From: Toxoplasma gondii ME49
Lineage: Eukaryota > Apicomplexa > Conoidasida > Eucoccidiorida > Sarcocystidae
Direction of reading: 5' to 3'
Assembly: GCF_000006565.2 (NCBI RefSeq)
Contig: NC_031480.1
Span: 4,313,529 to 4,377,528 of the forward strand
DNA length: 64,000 bases
The position numbers and the translations under genes were made by a program. Shown in pieces: positions 13,131-25,600 of the stretch; within the stretch, counting starts at the first letter, position 1, and each line of letters opens with the position of its first letter. The notes under the pieces were generated by a model, which worked only from the letters and a program-made list of their open reading frames with translations, was not told the origin of the DNA and made no database searches.

Positions 13131-13240
13131 TTTAAGGTATAAGGTAGGAGCTAATCTACCATATACGTTGTGTGTTGCTTGTGGAGTAGCACTACCTATG
13201 ATAATCAGTAAGTATACTGTGATCACTAACAAATCCATTT
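13131..13240 (-). pseudogene. Nuclear copy of mitochondrial cob (C-terminal end)
   Basis: On the minus strand an open stretch reads LLIIIGSATPQATHNVYGRL followed by APTLYL. This lines up with the last membrane helix of cytochrome b: the conserved pattern is a hydrophobic run, Ile-Gly-x-x-Pro, then Tyr/Gly-x-Leu-Ala and a tyrosine near the end. The segment is AT-rich against its surroundings and aligns with the degenerate fragment at 5500-5610. It begins and ends abruptly without the rest of cob, so it is an inserted mitochondrial fragment, not a functional gene. Confidence 0.65.
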
Positions 13241-13295
13241 TAATACGACTCTTTGTACTACAGTTTATCTTCGAATTAATTGCGGGAGAAAACTA

Positions 13296-13640
13296 CTACT
13301 CACACAAATGGGCATAATCCTTGAACGGTTTGATTAACAAATGAGGATAAGAGGCAACTATAACCGCGGCTCGACGAAATGTAGCTATAACATTGTAGCT
13401 GGTTACGAGGAGATCTTCCAGAGTATATTTGAAAACTCGACCTTTATATACAAACTGTACAAATATCATGATATCTCTAGAGAGTTCCAATCCTCGGAGT
13501 GTATCGGCCCCTCCATGTCGGCTTATTACTCCCTTGTTACTGTACAATATCCCAGTTAAGGAACGATAGTTCACAGCTACCTATAGATATCCTACCTCAG
13601 TGGTAGTTCTTGGCATATTATGCGATGTTAAAAGTAATTC
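13296..13640 (+). pseudogene. Nuclear copy of mitochondrial large-subunit rRNA fragment
   Basis: The stretch around 13490-13535 matches the peptidyl-transferase/A-loop side of domain V of large-subunit rRNA. It reads AGAGTTCC, then CGGAGTGTAT, then ATGTCGGCTTATTA, where bacterial 23S has AGAGTTCATATC, CGGTGTTTGG and ATGTCGGCTCATCA. Upstream, near 13358-13385, AACTATAACCGC...CGAAAT loosely recalls the 23S AACTATAACGG...GCGAAAT segment. Apicomplexan mitochondria carry rRNA as scattered pieces next to cob and cox genes, and a cob piece lies just upstream here. I read 13131-13640 as one or more mitochondrial insertions; the exact ends are uncertain. Confidence 0.55.
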
Positions 13641-16600
13641 CTTAAAAACTGGTGGTCGTTACAGCTCGTGGCAACACTGGGGCACTCGTTGGACTACCAA
13701 TCATCGAAACGAGGGAAACCAGATGAAGGTACACCAACGCAGTCGCGGAAGGCCGTGCTCGAAGTCTGCCCACAAGAGATGGAAAACTGTATCAGAGGAG
13801 TGTGAGAGGAAGTGGTGTGTTCACTATTACTGCAGCAACCTTGTCCGGTCGCAATGCCACCACAGTGTCGTGCTTCAATTTCCCACGAGTTCCTAAAGAA
13901 AAAAGGCGTTGTGGCGATAATCAGTGAAGCAGGCATGACCGCCTGCGTATAAAGACTCGAACTGAAACCTGGACGTCAGCTTGTTGGTGGCCCCTGGGAA
14001 TGGGCTAGCAAAGCTGGAGACGCCAACCTATTGTCAGTTCAGGTGGCGTGAGCGACTTGTTTTCCACAGTCACTCCTACAGATGAGTCCGCTTGCTGTGC
14101 CTGCGAGTCAGCCGGAGGTGAGATAGTATAGCGTAGGTTCCAGTTTCGAGGATACTGAGTTATCGCTATTCTCTGAGAGGCACGTATGATACAGTCGATA
14201 GCTTCTGGTAAGGAGCTGATGAATTTCTTTTCCCTAGCGGGGGCGTGAATGCGATGTCGCGAAAGAGGCTGCGTCTACAGGCGCGCTCCGGTTTGGCTGG
14301 AACATGCGGCATGCATCCATGCAGAAAACACACGTCCAGTCAAAACGAATACAATCTTCTGTTTCGTCCTTGCTCCCCATCCTCCTAGCACATCAACTAC
14401 CCAGCAGACACCCTGGTATAACGCGTTCGTCGCAACTTAGTCGCGCTGGGGAGCACCCTAGATTAGGGGATCTCTTTACTCTACGCCACTAGGGCATACG
14501 GTTGTTTTTTTAATGCTTGTTTACGCACCGAGGACTTTCTTTGGGAGCGATTCCATTAACAAGAGAAATGGAGCCAGGAGATCGACAGGTACCAGACAGT
14601 GTGCACAATTTTCTGCACCATACTTATCAACCCCCCGTATGCCATTGCGTGTCAGCCAGATGAGAGGGACACCGGAACATACAGTCTCTATTACTCGTCA
14701 GGAGATCCTACTACCCTGTGGCGAAATCTGGTCAGTATCAGGTACTGAGTATACAGGATAACACTGCAACTCTACAGTGTCTTATAGAGTTGACATTGCC
14801 CAGGGACATATGTACTAAGGAACAGTATGTTGTGGAGGCTTCCATACCCCGAGGCCCACTGCTTTGTTGCTTGTGGGTTGACGTACACGAAAGACGCGAA
14901 GACCATTCGCACGTAGCGTACGACATGTAGCGACACAATTAATTGTTCTGTTTGAAAGTTCAACCGCATTTCGAACATCCCTCGAGCACGACAGGTGCTT
15001 CCGCCGAAGATTTGTACATTGTGGTGCCTAGACGTATATTCGGGAGGCCCCAGTCGATCAGTTGCGGCACATGCCTCGACATTATAGATCCGTCGTTTGC
15101 TTGAACTACGCCGCTGACAGAAACTAAACGGGGACTGCAGATCCCGAATGATAAAGATCGACCCAGCACGGGAACCTTCGCTGCTCATTGAGCACGCTGA
15201 ATAATTGGGCTCCAACGCGCACTGCTCGTCGATCTGAGGAGGTGTAGCGGCGTGTATAGAGGGGTTCATCATGGTGCCGACGCCACCCGTGAAATGGCGC
15301 GCGGTCAAGGCTGTCACTCACTGGACGAAAAGCGGGCCCTAGAGGCCGCATCGTTGGCCTCTTGTTTAGGCAAATGAGCGTAACTGTTTTCAGCCGTCTC
15401 ATTTCCCGCATAAAGCCGCTAGTACCCGTTTTACGTGCTATAACATCGGTCTCAACATTCGCAGGGAATACCTTTACACCCTTTTGGGGGATGCTGCACA
15501 GCAGGTCTCGGGGCCACGCCTTCGATGGTGACGAGACGGCGGGATCGGAGCAGTGCAGACAGTTTCGTGGTATGGGACAGTGCCCGTGCATGCCGAGCTA
15601 GAAGTTGAAGTCATCAGCGCACCCGCCGGTCCGCACACGTTTTATTTTCTTCTTGGTGTATCGTCCTCTACGCCTTAGTTTGCCTTTTTAGGCACGAATT
15701 TCGACGGGTGAGGCGTCGCTCCCTCGTCTCAGCCGCTTGGCTCTGCTATTCTACCGGGTTTCCCCTCGTCCCGGCCGCGTCCGTGGTTTGTGACTGTTTT
15801 ATTTCATGTACAGAAACGGTAGCGCTACAGGTGTGAAGGCCTGGATTCTACGCGGCTGTCTGTTTTGAAGTCTCCTGATAATACGGGTTGACAGAGTTGC
15901 CTCCCCTCACCTTGCTTCCGCACCACTTGGCAAATCTTGCGGCCGCCACTCCGCCACCACCACTCTTACAAACTACGCAAAGTCTGAACTGCGTTCGCCG
16001 CGTGCGGCCTACATGAGGACAGAGAACGCCGAATCCTTGGAATTTCGTGACACAAAGAGTTGATCCACTCTCGTGGTCTTGTGCATCTGGCACTACCCCA
16101 CTCAGCGCCGCATGAGCGACCGGCTGGATGCCTCGCGGCACCGAAAGCGGAGCGCCGGTACGCCTTCTCCTTTCTACACTAAGCAGGAGGCGAGCAGGAG
16201 AACGGCGGCACGACTCACGTTAAGCTGGAAAAACGCCGTTCTGGGGCCAACTCGCGGCACACGTTTTTTTTGCTCACTATGTCAAGGCCCCCCTATCGGC
16301 GGAACTTCCACGGCACTCTTCCGAACGACGCGCCCTCATTGAGCGTGGAGTTTCGCCAGGTTACACAGTTGCGTATAGTGAAAGCGTCAGAACGAGAAAG
16401 CTCGGTCCTGTCTGATAGAGAGGGGAGAAATTTTTACAGGAAGCGCTCAGTATAGGGCTGATTCGTCCCGTACACGTCCAGAGCTTCTCACTCGGCTGCT
16501 ACTTCGCGTCGGTTCGGTAAGCCAGGCGGACGGGTGTGTTAGGTCTCGCGTGGCCACCTTTAGCGTCTTTCCACCGAGCGTCCAGGCGACTGCGAATGTA

Positions 16601-16641
16601 GACGTGGACTCGGAAATTCTGGGTTCATCCGGGCAGGAGGC

Positions 16642-19600
16642 ATGACAAGAGGAAGCGGCAAGGACTGGTGTCGTCACTCGCCTTCGATATGGCGGCTTGA
16701 CGGGAGTATGAGGCAACATGTAAAAGGGGAAGGAACAGCACGCTGTCGGGGGGGCATCCCCAGATGGGTGCTTCTGCTGGTAGTCACCTTGACGGTCTCA
16801 GTGCCTGGCGGTATCCCAGCCGTGTCGGCAAACTCTTCAAGAAGAAGAGATATCCAGAAAGAAATCGAATTGACGACGGACAACGGCGGGATGCCAGTGC
16901 CGGCTCTCGGTGATGTCCTCAATCCATTTAGCAGTGAAGGAAGCAGGTCGCTAGCGCAGGGCCCTCAACCCCGCAAGCTGAGCGACGAGTTGCAGTCGAC
17001 AAATGAAAATGACAAGGGAGGAGACAATACTAACGCACCCTCGGCAGAACCTGCGAATTCGAAAACGTCGAAAAAACGACGTAGACGAGCGCGTAAGAGC
17101 GATGCAGAGAGCGCAGACAAAACGGAACTTGAGACGAACCAAGAAAACAAAAATACCGCCAAGAAAAGGGGGAAAAAAGCGAAGAATCAATCACAAGAAG
17201 ATGGACCGGTCGACGGTGCTCCGGCGACACCAGAAGATACTGACGCGGAGACTGGAAAGAAGACGAAGAGGCGGGGAAAGAAGCGGCGATCGAAGAAAGG
17301 TGAGAAGGCCGGCGATGCCGCTGCAGCGCCCGGGGAGGGCGGTGTCGGTAGCGAGATGACAGAGGCGACAACAGCGGTGGATGCGGAGGTGTTGGCGACT
17401 GATGGATTGGCCGGTGATGCGGCGGGGACGCCAGGAGAGAGCGACGGGGCTACCGGAAAGAAGAAGAGGCGGGGAAAGAAGCGGCGATCGAAGAAAGGTG
17501 AGAAGGCCGGCGATGCCGCTGCAACGCCCGGGGAGGGCGGTGTCGGTAGCGAGATGACAGAGGCGACAACAGCGGTGGATGCGGAGGTGTTGGCGACTGA
17601 TGGATTGGCCGGTGATGCGGCGGGGACGCCAGGAGAGAGCGACGGGGCTACCGGAAAGAAGAAGAGGCGGGGAAAGAAGCGGCGATCGAAGAAAGGTGAG
17701 AAGGCCGGCGATGCTGCTGCGACGCCCGGGGAGGGCGGTGTCGGTAGCGAGATGACAGAGGCGACAACAGCGGTGGATGCGGAGGTGTTGGCGACTGATG
17801 GATTGGCCGGTGATGCGGCGGGGACGCCAGGAGAGAGCGACGGGGCTACCGGAAAGAAGAAGAGGCGGGGAAAGAAGCGGCGATCGAAGAAAGGTGAGAA
17901 GGCCGGCGATGCTGCTGCAACGCCCGGGGAGGGCGGTGTCGGTAGCGAGATGACAGAGGCGACAACAGCGGTGGATGCGGAGGTGTTGGCGACTGATGGA
18001 TTGGCCGGTGATGCGGCGGGGACGCCAGGAGAGAGCGACGGGGCTACCGGAAAGAAGAAGAGGCGGGGAAAGAAGCGGCGATCGAAGAAAGGTGAGAAGG
18101 CCGGCGATGCTGCTGCAACGCCCGGGGAGGGCGGTGTCGGTAGCGAGATGACAGAGGCGACAACAGCGGTGGATGCGGAGGTGTTGGCGACTGATGGATT
18201 GGCCGGTGATGCGGCGGGGACGCCAGGAGAGAGCGACGGGGCTACCGGAAAGAAGAAGAGGCGGGGAAAGAAGCGGCGATCGAAGAAAGGTGAGAAGGCC
18301 GGCGATGCTGCTGCAACGCCCGGGGAGGGCGGTGTCGGTAGCGAGATGACAGAGGCGACAACAGCGGTGGATGCGGAGGTGTTGGCGACTGATGGATTGG
18401 CCGGTGATGCGGCGGGGACGCCAGGAGAGAGCGACGGGGCTACCGGAAAGAAGAAGAGGCGGGGAAAGAAGCGGCGATCGAAGAAAGGTGAGAAGGCCGG
18501 CGATGCCGCTGCGACGCCCGGGGAGGGCGGTGTCGGTAGCGAGATGACAGAGGCGACAACAGCGGTGGATGCGGAGGTGTTGGCGACTGATGGATTGGCC
18601 GGTGATGCGGCGGGGACGCCAGGAGAGAGCGACGGGGCTACCGGAAAGAAGAAGAGGCGGGGAAAGAAGCGGCGATCGAAGAAAGGTGAGAAGGCCGGCG
18701 ATGCCGCTGCAACGCCCGGGGAGGGCGGTGTCGGTAGCGAGATGACAGAGGCGACAACAGCGGTGGATGCGGAGGTGTTGGCGACTGATGGATTGGCCGG
18801 TGATGCGGCGGGGACGCCAGGAGAGAGCGACGGGGCTACCGGAAAGAAGAAGAGGCGGGGAAAGAAGCGGCGATCGAAGAAAGGTGAGAAGGCCGGCGAT
18901 GCCGCTGCAACGCCCGGGGAGGGCGGTGTCGGTAGCGAGATGACAGAGGCGACAACAGCGGTGGATGCGGAGGTGTTGGCGACTGATGGATTGGCCGGTG
19001 ATGCGGCGGGGACGCCAGGAGAGAGCGACGGGGCTACCGGAAAGAAGAAGAGGCGGGGAAAGAAGCGGCGATCGAAGAAAGGTGAGAAGGCCGGCGATGC
19101 TGCTGCGACGCCCGGGGAGGGCGGTGTCGGTAGCGAGATGACAGAGGCGACAACAGCGGTGGATGCGGAGGTGTTGGCGACTGATGGATTGGCCGGTGAT
19201 GCGGCGGGGACGCCAGGAGAGAGCGACGGGGCCACCGGAAAGAAGAAGAGGCGGGGAAAGAAGCGGCGATCGAAGAAAGGTGAGAAGGCCGGCGATGCTG
19301 CTGCAACGCCCGGGGAGGGCGGTGTCGGTAGCGAGATGACAGAGGCGACAACAGCGGTAGATGTGGACCTGTTGGCGACTGGTGGATTGCCCGGTGATGT
19401 TTCGGTGACACGGGAGGTCGGTACCGAGGTGACAGAGGATACAACCGCAGCTGAGATAGACCAACTGGGGAGTGATGGATTGGCCGGTGATGCGGCGGGG
19501 ACGCCAGGAGAGAGTGACGGGGCTACCGGAAAGAAGAGGAAGAGGGGGGAGAAGAAGCACCGATCGAGAAGGCGTGAGAAGCGGGGCCGTGCGGGTGCGA

Positions 19601-22600
19601 CGCGAGGGGAGACTGCTGCCGACGCGGAGAAGACAAAGAAGACGACATTGGCGGTGCTGGACCTGTTGGCGAGTGGATTGACCAGCGATGCCGCGGCGAT
19701 GCCGGGGGATAGTGACGGGGCTACCGGAAAGAAGAGGAAGAGGGGGGAGAAGAAGCACCGATCGAGAAGGCGTGAGAAGCGGGGCCGTGCGGGTGCGACG
19801 CGAGGGGAGACTGCTGCCGACGCGGAGAAGACAAAGAAGACGACATTGGCGGTGCTGGACCTGTTGGCGAGTGGATTGACCAGCGATGCCGCGGCGATGC
19901 CGGGGGATAGTGACGGGGCTACCGGAAAGAAGAGGAAGAGGCGGGAGAAGAAGCACCGATCGAGAAGGCGTGAACGGAGCAGTAAGGTCGCTACATTGGC
20001 AGGTGAGGGTGATGCCGTTGAGGGTGAAATGCCTCAGGACGAAGGTGTCGTCGAGGTGGCGGCTAGCGGTGACGACACATCTACTAGGTCAGTCGCGCAA
20101 GAAGGTCTCGACTCTGTCAAAAACGCAAAGAAGACACACAGAAAGCGGTCGCGGACGCACAAGCGGAAGACTGCAGACGACAAGACGGCATCCGAGCATG
20201 CGTCAGAGGCTGGCAAGTTTTTGCTGGCACCCGAGACCGGGCCGACCGTCAGTGAGGAATCGCTCGCTCCCGGAGAGACGACGAGTCCAGAGAATACAGA
20301 ACAGGTGGCGTCTGACGTGCGTCAGGAGACAGACACTGGAGAAAGCGAGGCCGCAATGATGTTGGAGAAAGAGGACGATGATACCGCCACAGGGGGTAGC
20401 GAGGAGGACGAGGTCCTCATGCCTCAGGACGAAGAGGCGCGCGAGCAGGAGGACGCAGGCGACAATTTGGTGTCTGAGCACGGACTAGAGGCTGACGAAG
20501 CTGTTTCGGCTGGAGAGTCGCCTACGTCGGAGAGTACAGAACAAGTGACATCTGCACTGCCTCCGGCAACTGACGACGAAACACAAGAGGCCTCGAAGAA
20601 AGCGAAGAGGAGGACCGCGAAGAAGAGCCGATCCAAGAAACGTGAAAAGAGCAGCGAGGACATGGAGGCAGAAGCGCGCTCAATGTCGGGCCAACACGGA
20701 AAGAAGAAGGCAGACAGAAGGCGGTCGCAGAAGCCGGAGAGTTCAGGATACTCCAGGTCTGTTGAGGAATCACGGAGCACTGACGCGGACTCACAAAGCC
20801 GAGGGCGACATGACCAAACACTGAGCAGTCTTAGAAGAAGAAGAAAGAACATCGGATCTGCTACGGAGGAGGCATATATGGATGGTGACGAATCCATTTC
20901 GGAGGCTTCGGCGACACAGAAGAAGCATATGACGACGGAGAGCAGACGGAGAAGGAAGGGGAGTCGCGAGGCAGGTGGGGGTTTCGATGAATGGGTCTTT
21001 CAATCCGATGACGATGAGAGCATTGACTACTCTGCGGAGCGATCTCGATCCACCAGGCGCCGGCGGGCGGACAGAGACGGGAGAGACAGGAAGGGAAGGG
21101 AGAGGCGCCATATGTCCTCGAGGAGTCGGCACTCAGAGGAGCTTTCAGAGAGTCCCAACAGTGATTCAGAGACCCGAGCAGCGACAGAGGATGGTGAAAC
21201 GTCCAGGACAAGTCGGCGGTCACACCGGAGGCCATTTACGATGTCGATGCTGGACGACGAATACGATGACGAGCTCCGTGATGCAGATGACCTTGACGAG
21301 TGGAGCATCTCGTCTTATCCAGGTGCGTTTGAAGAGATCCGCCGACATTCTGAGACCGGCCACAGATACGGACACAACACCGGGGTGCCAGGCAGCCAGC
21401 GAAACAGAGAGGAACGAGAAATAAGCATTCTGGATCCCTTCTACCCCCCCAGCCAGCATGTGCCCCAGGCCGACTTTCTAACACAGGACTCTCCTTCGCA
21501 GCGGCCAAACGCGGCTCAATTGACGGCTCTTATTCAGGCAGGAGTTGCCGCTGTCCAGGCTGTCGACAAAGTCGCCGGCAAAGCCCACGGCGAGGCACCT
21601 CAATCGCAGCTGGCGGGACCAGGAACCGCCGTTGGGAAGACACAGTCTGCCAGCCACGAGCAGAAGGACGCCGCGCGGGCGGCGGCGCGAACTCTGAATC
21701 TGGAAGCTGTTGCGAAGTTGCTGCGAGGCCACCATTCAGACGCCAGGGCTTCGACGCAAAGCGTCGGTGCCTTATTGCACCGCAACTACTCGCGGCTTGG
21801 TCCCTCCGCGACTGAGAGTGCGAGAAAGCTCCACTGGGAGAATCTCATGACGGCGCTGACAGCGCCTCATTTGCGACAGCCAGAACTGTATCGTTCATCC
21901 AGCAAGCATCGATCTGAGCGACGAGGCATTGACGGTCTCGACGATATCGTCAGAAACCGAGATTCGCTCACGTTTGCTCAGGACCGGTCCTACGAGTCAA
22001 AGGAATTCCTCACACCTGACAGTCCCGTATACGAAGACGGGTGGTCCCGACGGGCGAGTCGGTCTCGGATGGAAAGTGAGGACTCGATGTCTGTCGATTG
22101 GCTTCACAAAAAACACGAAAGCCGCCTGTCACAACGCAGGCGACTGGAGAAGCAGCGGCACCGCAGCTCGAAGTCTCGTGGAGAAGACAGGGACGAAACA
22201 TTCGATGACGCAGATTCAGGAAAAGACGGACAGCGAAGGAGACCCGGGCACATCGTCGCTTTTGAAGATAGCTACCCCAAGGCCTCTCACTTGGGCGACG
22301 TGGAATTGGTGGATGACGAGGAGTTGTCGACAGACATCGAACAGCTCCATTCCAAGATGAAAGAAGAGCTCACGCGTGACGGCGAACTTGAGGCCTCATG
22401 GGGAAGCTCTGCAGACCTGGAAGGTGAGACCGCACAGATTGCGCAAGGAGAAAACTGGGATGATGGATGGGAGAAGGTCGAGGAGAGTGAAGCTGTGATG
22501 GAGCCAGCGGAAGTACAACAAGAATCCCTGCTCCAGCGAGATGCGCCGGAGACGGACGACGGTTGGATGCAGACTCCAGTGGATCCAGGCGACTGGAAGC

Positions 22601-25600
22601 GTGCTATCATGGAAGTGCTCAAGAGCGGTCATGTCAGCGGTGACGTCCCCCTCAAGCAGTGGCTGCCTGGAGACAGCTGGCAAGAGTTTTCAGGACTGAT
22701 GTCGAGCATCTCCGACGTGGTCCGAGGTAAGACGGGAGCGATACGACAAAAGATTGCGACCTACGGATCTGTCTGCACACAGTCATCGCAGGTGGGATCT
22801 TCGGATCGGTCAAGGAGCTTCCACCCGAAGGCGCTTTCCTGTGTCCACCATCCTCGTGATATACGGCGTTCGTCAAAGCCTTCCTGTGCGGAATGCAGAC
22901 CAAACGACTCTTGCCTAAATTCGACTGACTCGCTTTTCTCCAGACAGGCCCGGGAAATGAGGACAAAACACAATTGTGAATCGAGGACTCAACCCGGTGG
23001 GGAGAGGGAGGGAGACTGCAAGAGTCCCCATCGATGTGGCATCTGTCTTTCCCGGTGACATAGCCAGGTAGTCCTGGACACTGAATCCATGAGCGTGCTG
23101 TACACCACCACCACACTGGACTGCGTAAGATAGCTGGAAGTTTTGGATTTCAATATCCTACCGGTGTTCATGTTTGCTTGGAAGCAACTCTCTGTCCATT
23201 TCAGTGTTGGTGTGCGATGTCGACTGGAACGCCAAGAGTTTTTGTCTGAACATCGCCCGCTGAGATCTGACATAAATCTCATGCTTTCTTGACCCTTGGC
23301 TTTGTTTCATCATCGTCCAGGCCAACATACAGAGTCGACAAGCTCGGAGCGTTTCGGAGCCTTGCGGATGGCCAAGAAGGAAGAGAAGCCCCTCGTGCAA
23401 ATGGATGACTCGTGCTTCGAGAGGAATGTGCGATACAGTCCAGGAAGCGAGTTCATTGTAGTGTGGCGAGGCGTACCTACAGCATCGCACTGCCAAGCTC
23501 TCTGCAAGCTGACAGCTCCGGAGTGTCACTTCTTCTCTTTCGTCAAAAGTGCAGTGCTACCACTCGAGCACCAAGTGAGTCGCGGGATGCATTCAGGCTG
23601 TGTGAGGCGGTCACGAGCTAAGAACTCAAATGCCTAGCGAAGACATCGGACAAACGGGGGCTCCGTGACTGGCGCCCTTCGACTGAAGGCACGGCCCTGG
23701 GTCCTCATCGTAGACAAGCACCACCATTTCGCTACGCAGAAATGCAGAGACGAGAAGAAAGCGCTTCACTTAATGGCTTACGCAAAGGGTATCTCACGTA
23801 TGCGGAGAGAAAAATTCTCTTGAGCGCTTGTGCCACGAAAGCCGTGATAGTGGTGGCTGCAGACCGCGTAGGGCTCTTCCCCCCTGTTCCTTGCAAGAAG
23901 AGCTGAAGGTTGCCTTCGACTCTTAGCCATTCGATGCTTCGGTCCTGGTATTTTGTGGATAACGTGACCGAGTGAAGCACTGTGTGGATTGGAGGTATCC
24001 AGCCACCCAATACTCTGGATTGGACACAATGGTCTGTCCTGCCGCGAGGCGCGGTCCCGAGTGCCTTCTTTGAATAAACGCCGGTTCCATCCAGCGGTAT
24101 GGAGAATCGAAAGCGCATTTGGGAACTTTGTGAGTATCGTAGAGATGCTTTTCACCTGATGCATATGGGGTGTCTTGTACCAACAGGGAGCGTGCTATTT
24201 GCTGCCGCGGAAGGCCCCCGTCGTTCGTGTCCCATCACGAGGTGTGTTTGAAGTCACTTCTGGCCCTCGATCGTGCTCACCACCCACTCCGGACTCTCCA
24301 CCTTTGGACCTCGTTGCCGTGACAAGCAGAACAGGTAGGTTTTTTACGGTTTACGGTTCGACAACGCCCAGAACCCCCCTTCTCTCTGTTCTTTTTCCGA
24401 TGCTCACCTGACAAGAAAATTCCAAAATCACGGGCAGAAACTCTGTTTTTGTTGCGGACGCAACGGATTAGCGCAGCCCAGATGCAGCGGTGAAACACTT
24501 TGGAGTTTCCCAGCTACAGTTCAGGGGTTGGGGTCTCGAGTTATCCACCAGGTTGCAGAAAGCGATTTCGCTCAGGGTCGTGGTAGAAGCGAGAAACAAA
24601 GCCTGCGCCGGTGTTTTGTGGCTGAACATCTCTTGTCGTCCTACGCTTGTCTGCAGGTTGCCCGAGCAGTCCGTCTGTCTGTGATTCGCTGAACCTGCCT
24701 TTTCCACTCGGCAGCCGCTTCAGCCCGTTCTGTTCCACCTCAAAAGAAGGGCACTGTGCAAACCTCGCGAATGGCATTCCATGTTGCACAACATGCAATG
24801 ACCACCCTGGGAACCCGTGTCCAGGTAAGATGAAGTCGAAGCATGGAGAGTCTGTGGGCAAGCTGCGTAGACATCTCGAGTTATCTGTGGAGACTATTGA
24901 GTGTGTATCTGGGTGCCTCCGAACGTTCTAAAGCCCTGAGGGTGCCGGCGCCCTTCTTCTTTCGCTGCTGTGTGCGTTTTTTCCCTTCTGGCGTGTGTTG
25001 GGTTTTGGCGACTTGCGAAGCTAATGAACCTTGGTGGAGGCGTCGCGCTTTCTTCGTCTCTGCAGAGAAGACATGCTACGAGTACAACGTGGACTACACC
25101 GATGGAACAGAACTGCGCTTTTTCGCTGCTGGTGTCGCGAGTCGCGGCGCGTGCGAGTCGCTTTGTCGACAGACAGAAGGCTGCACGCACTACTCGTACT
25201 ACTCGACCCCTCAGCTTCCGCGGCACCTTCGCGGCTCTTGTTCGCTGCGGGCATTCCGCTTCGCCCCGAGAAACCGCGTGACCGTCGAAGGTCTGGAGGC
25301 TGCGGGCGACGGCCACTCGGGAGCGACGCGGGCCTCTGTGGTTTTCGCGCCTTTGTTCTGCGAGTATCCACAAACGACGACGACTACGACAACGACGACG
25401 ACGCCGCCGCCATCCAGCAAATTGTCTTGCAACAGGCCAAACACCGACTTCTGGGGCCACGATCTCGCCTCCTTCAAGGGCTGTGTCTCCGCCGATGCAT
25501 GCCAGCGGATATGTCAGTCCGTCGACGGCTGCGTAGGATTCACCTATGTCAAGCTGATGCAGAAGTGCTACCTGAAATGGAGTGCGACGGTGGAGAGACA

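Larger units (their letters stand above)
10172..16641. other. Long gene-poor stretch between two divergent genes
   Basis: Some 6.5 kb separate the sphingomyelinase-like gene (leftward) from the giant repeat/PAN gene (rightward). Apart from the mitochondrial insertion at 13131-13640 I find no supported gene. The best remaining frame is a minus-strand ORF at 15124-15591 with a genuine ATG (155 codons), but it shows no domain. The last kilobase before 16642 presumably carries the promoter and 5' leader of the giant gene. Confidence 0.45.

Noticed and set aside
17187..19956. Antisense ORFs of 682 and 921 codons across the 198-bp repeats
   Set aside because: They exist only because a stop-free repeat of a multiple of three is copied many times. 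The sense frame has a signal peptide, continues far beyond the repeat and splices to PAN domains; the antisense peptides are Pro/Ser/Leu-rich periodic translations with no domain.
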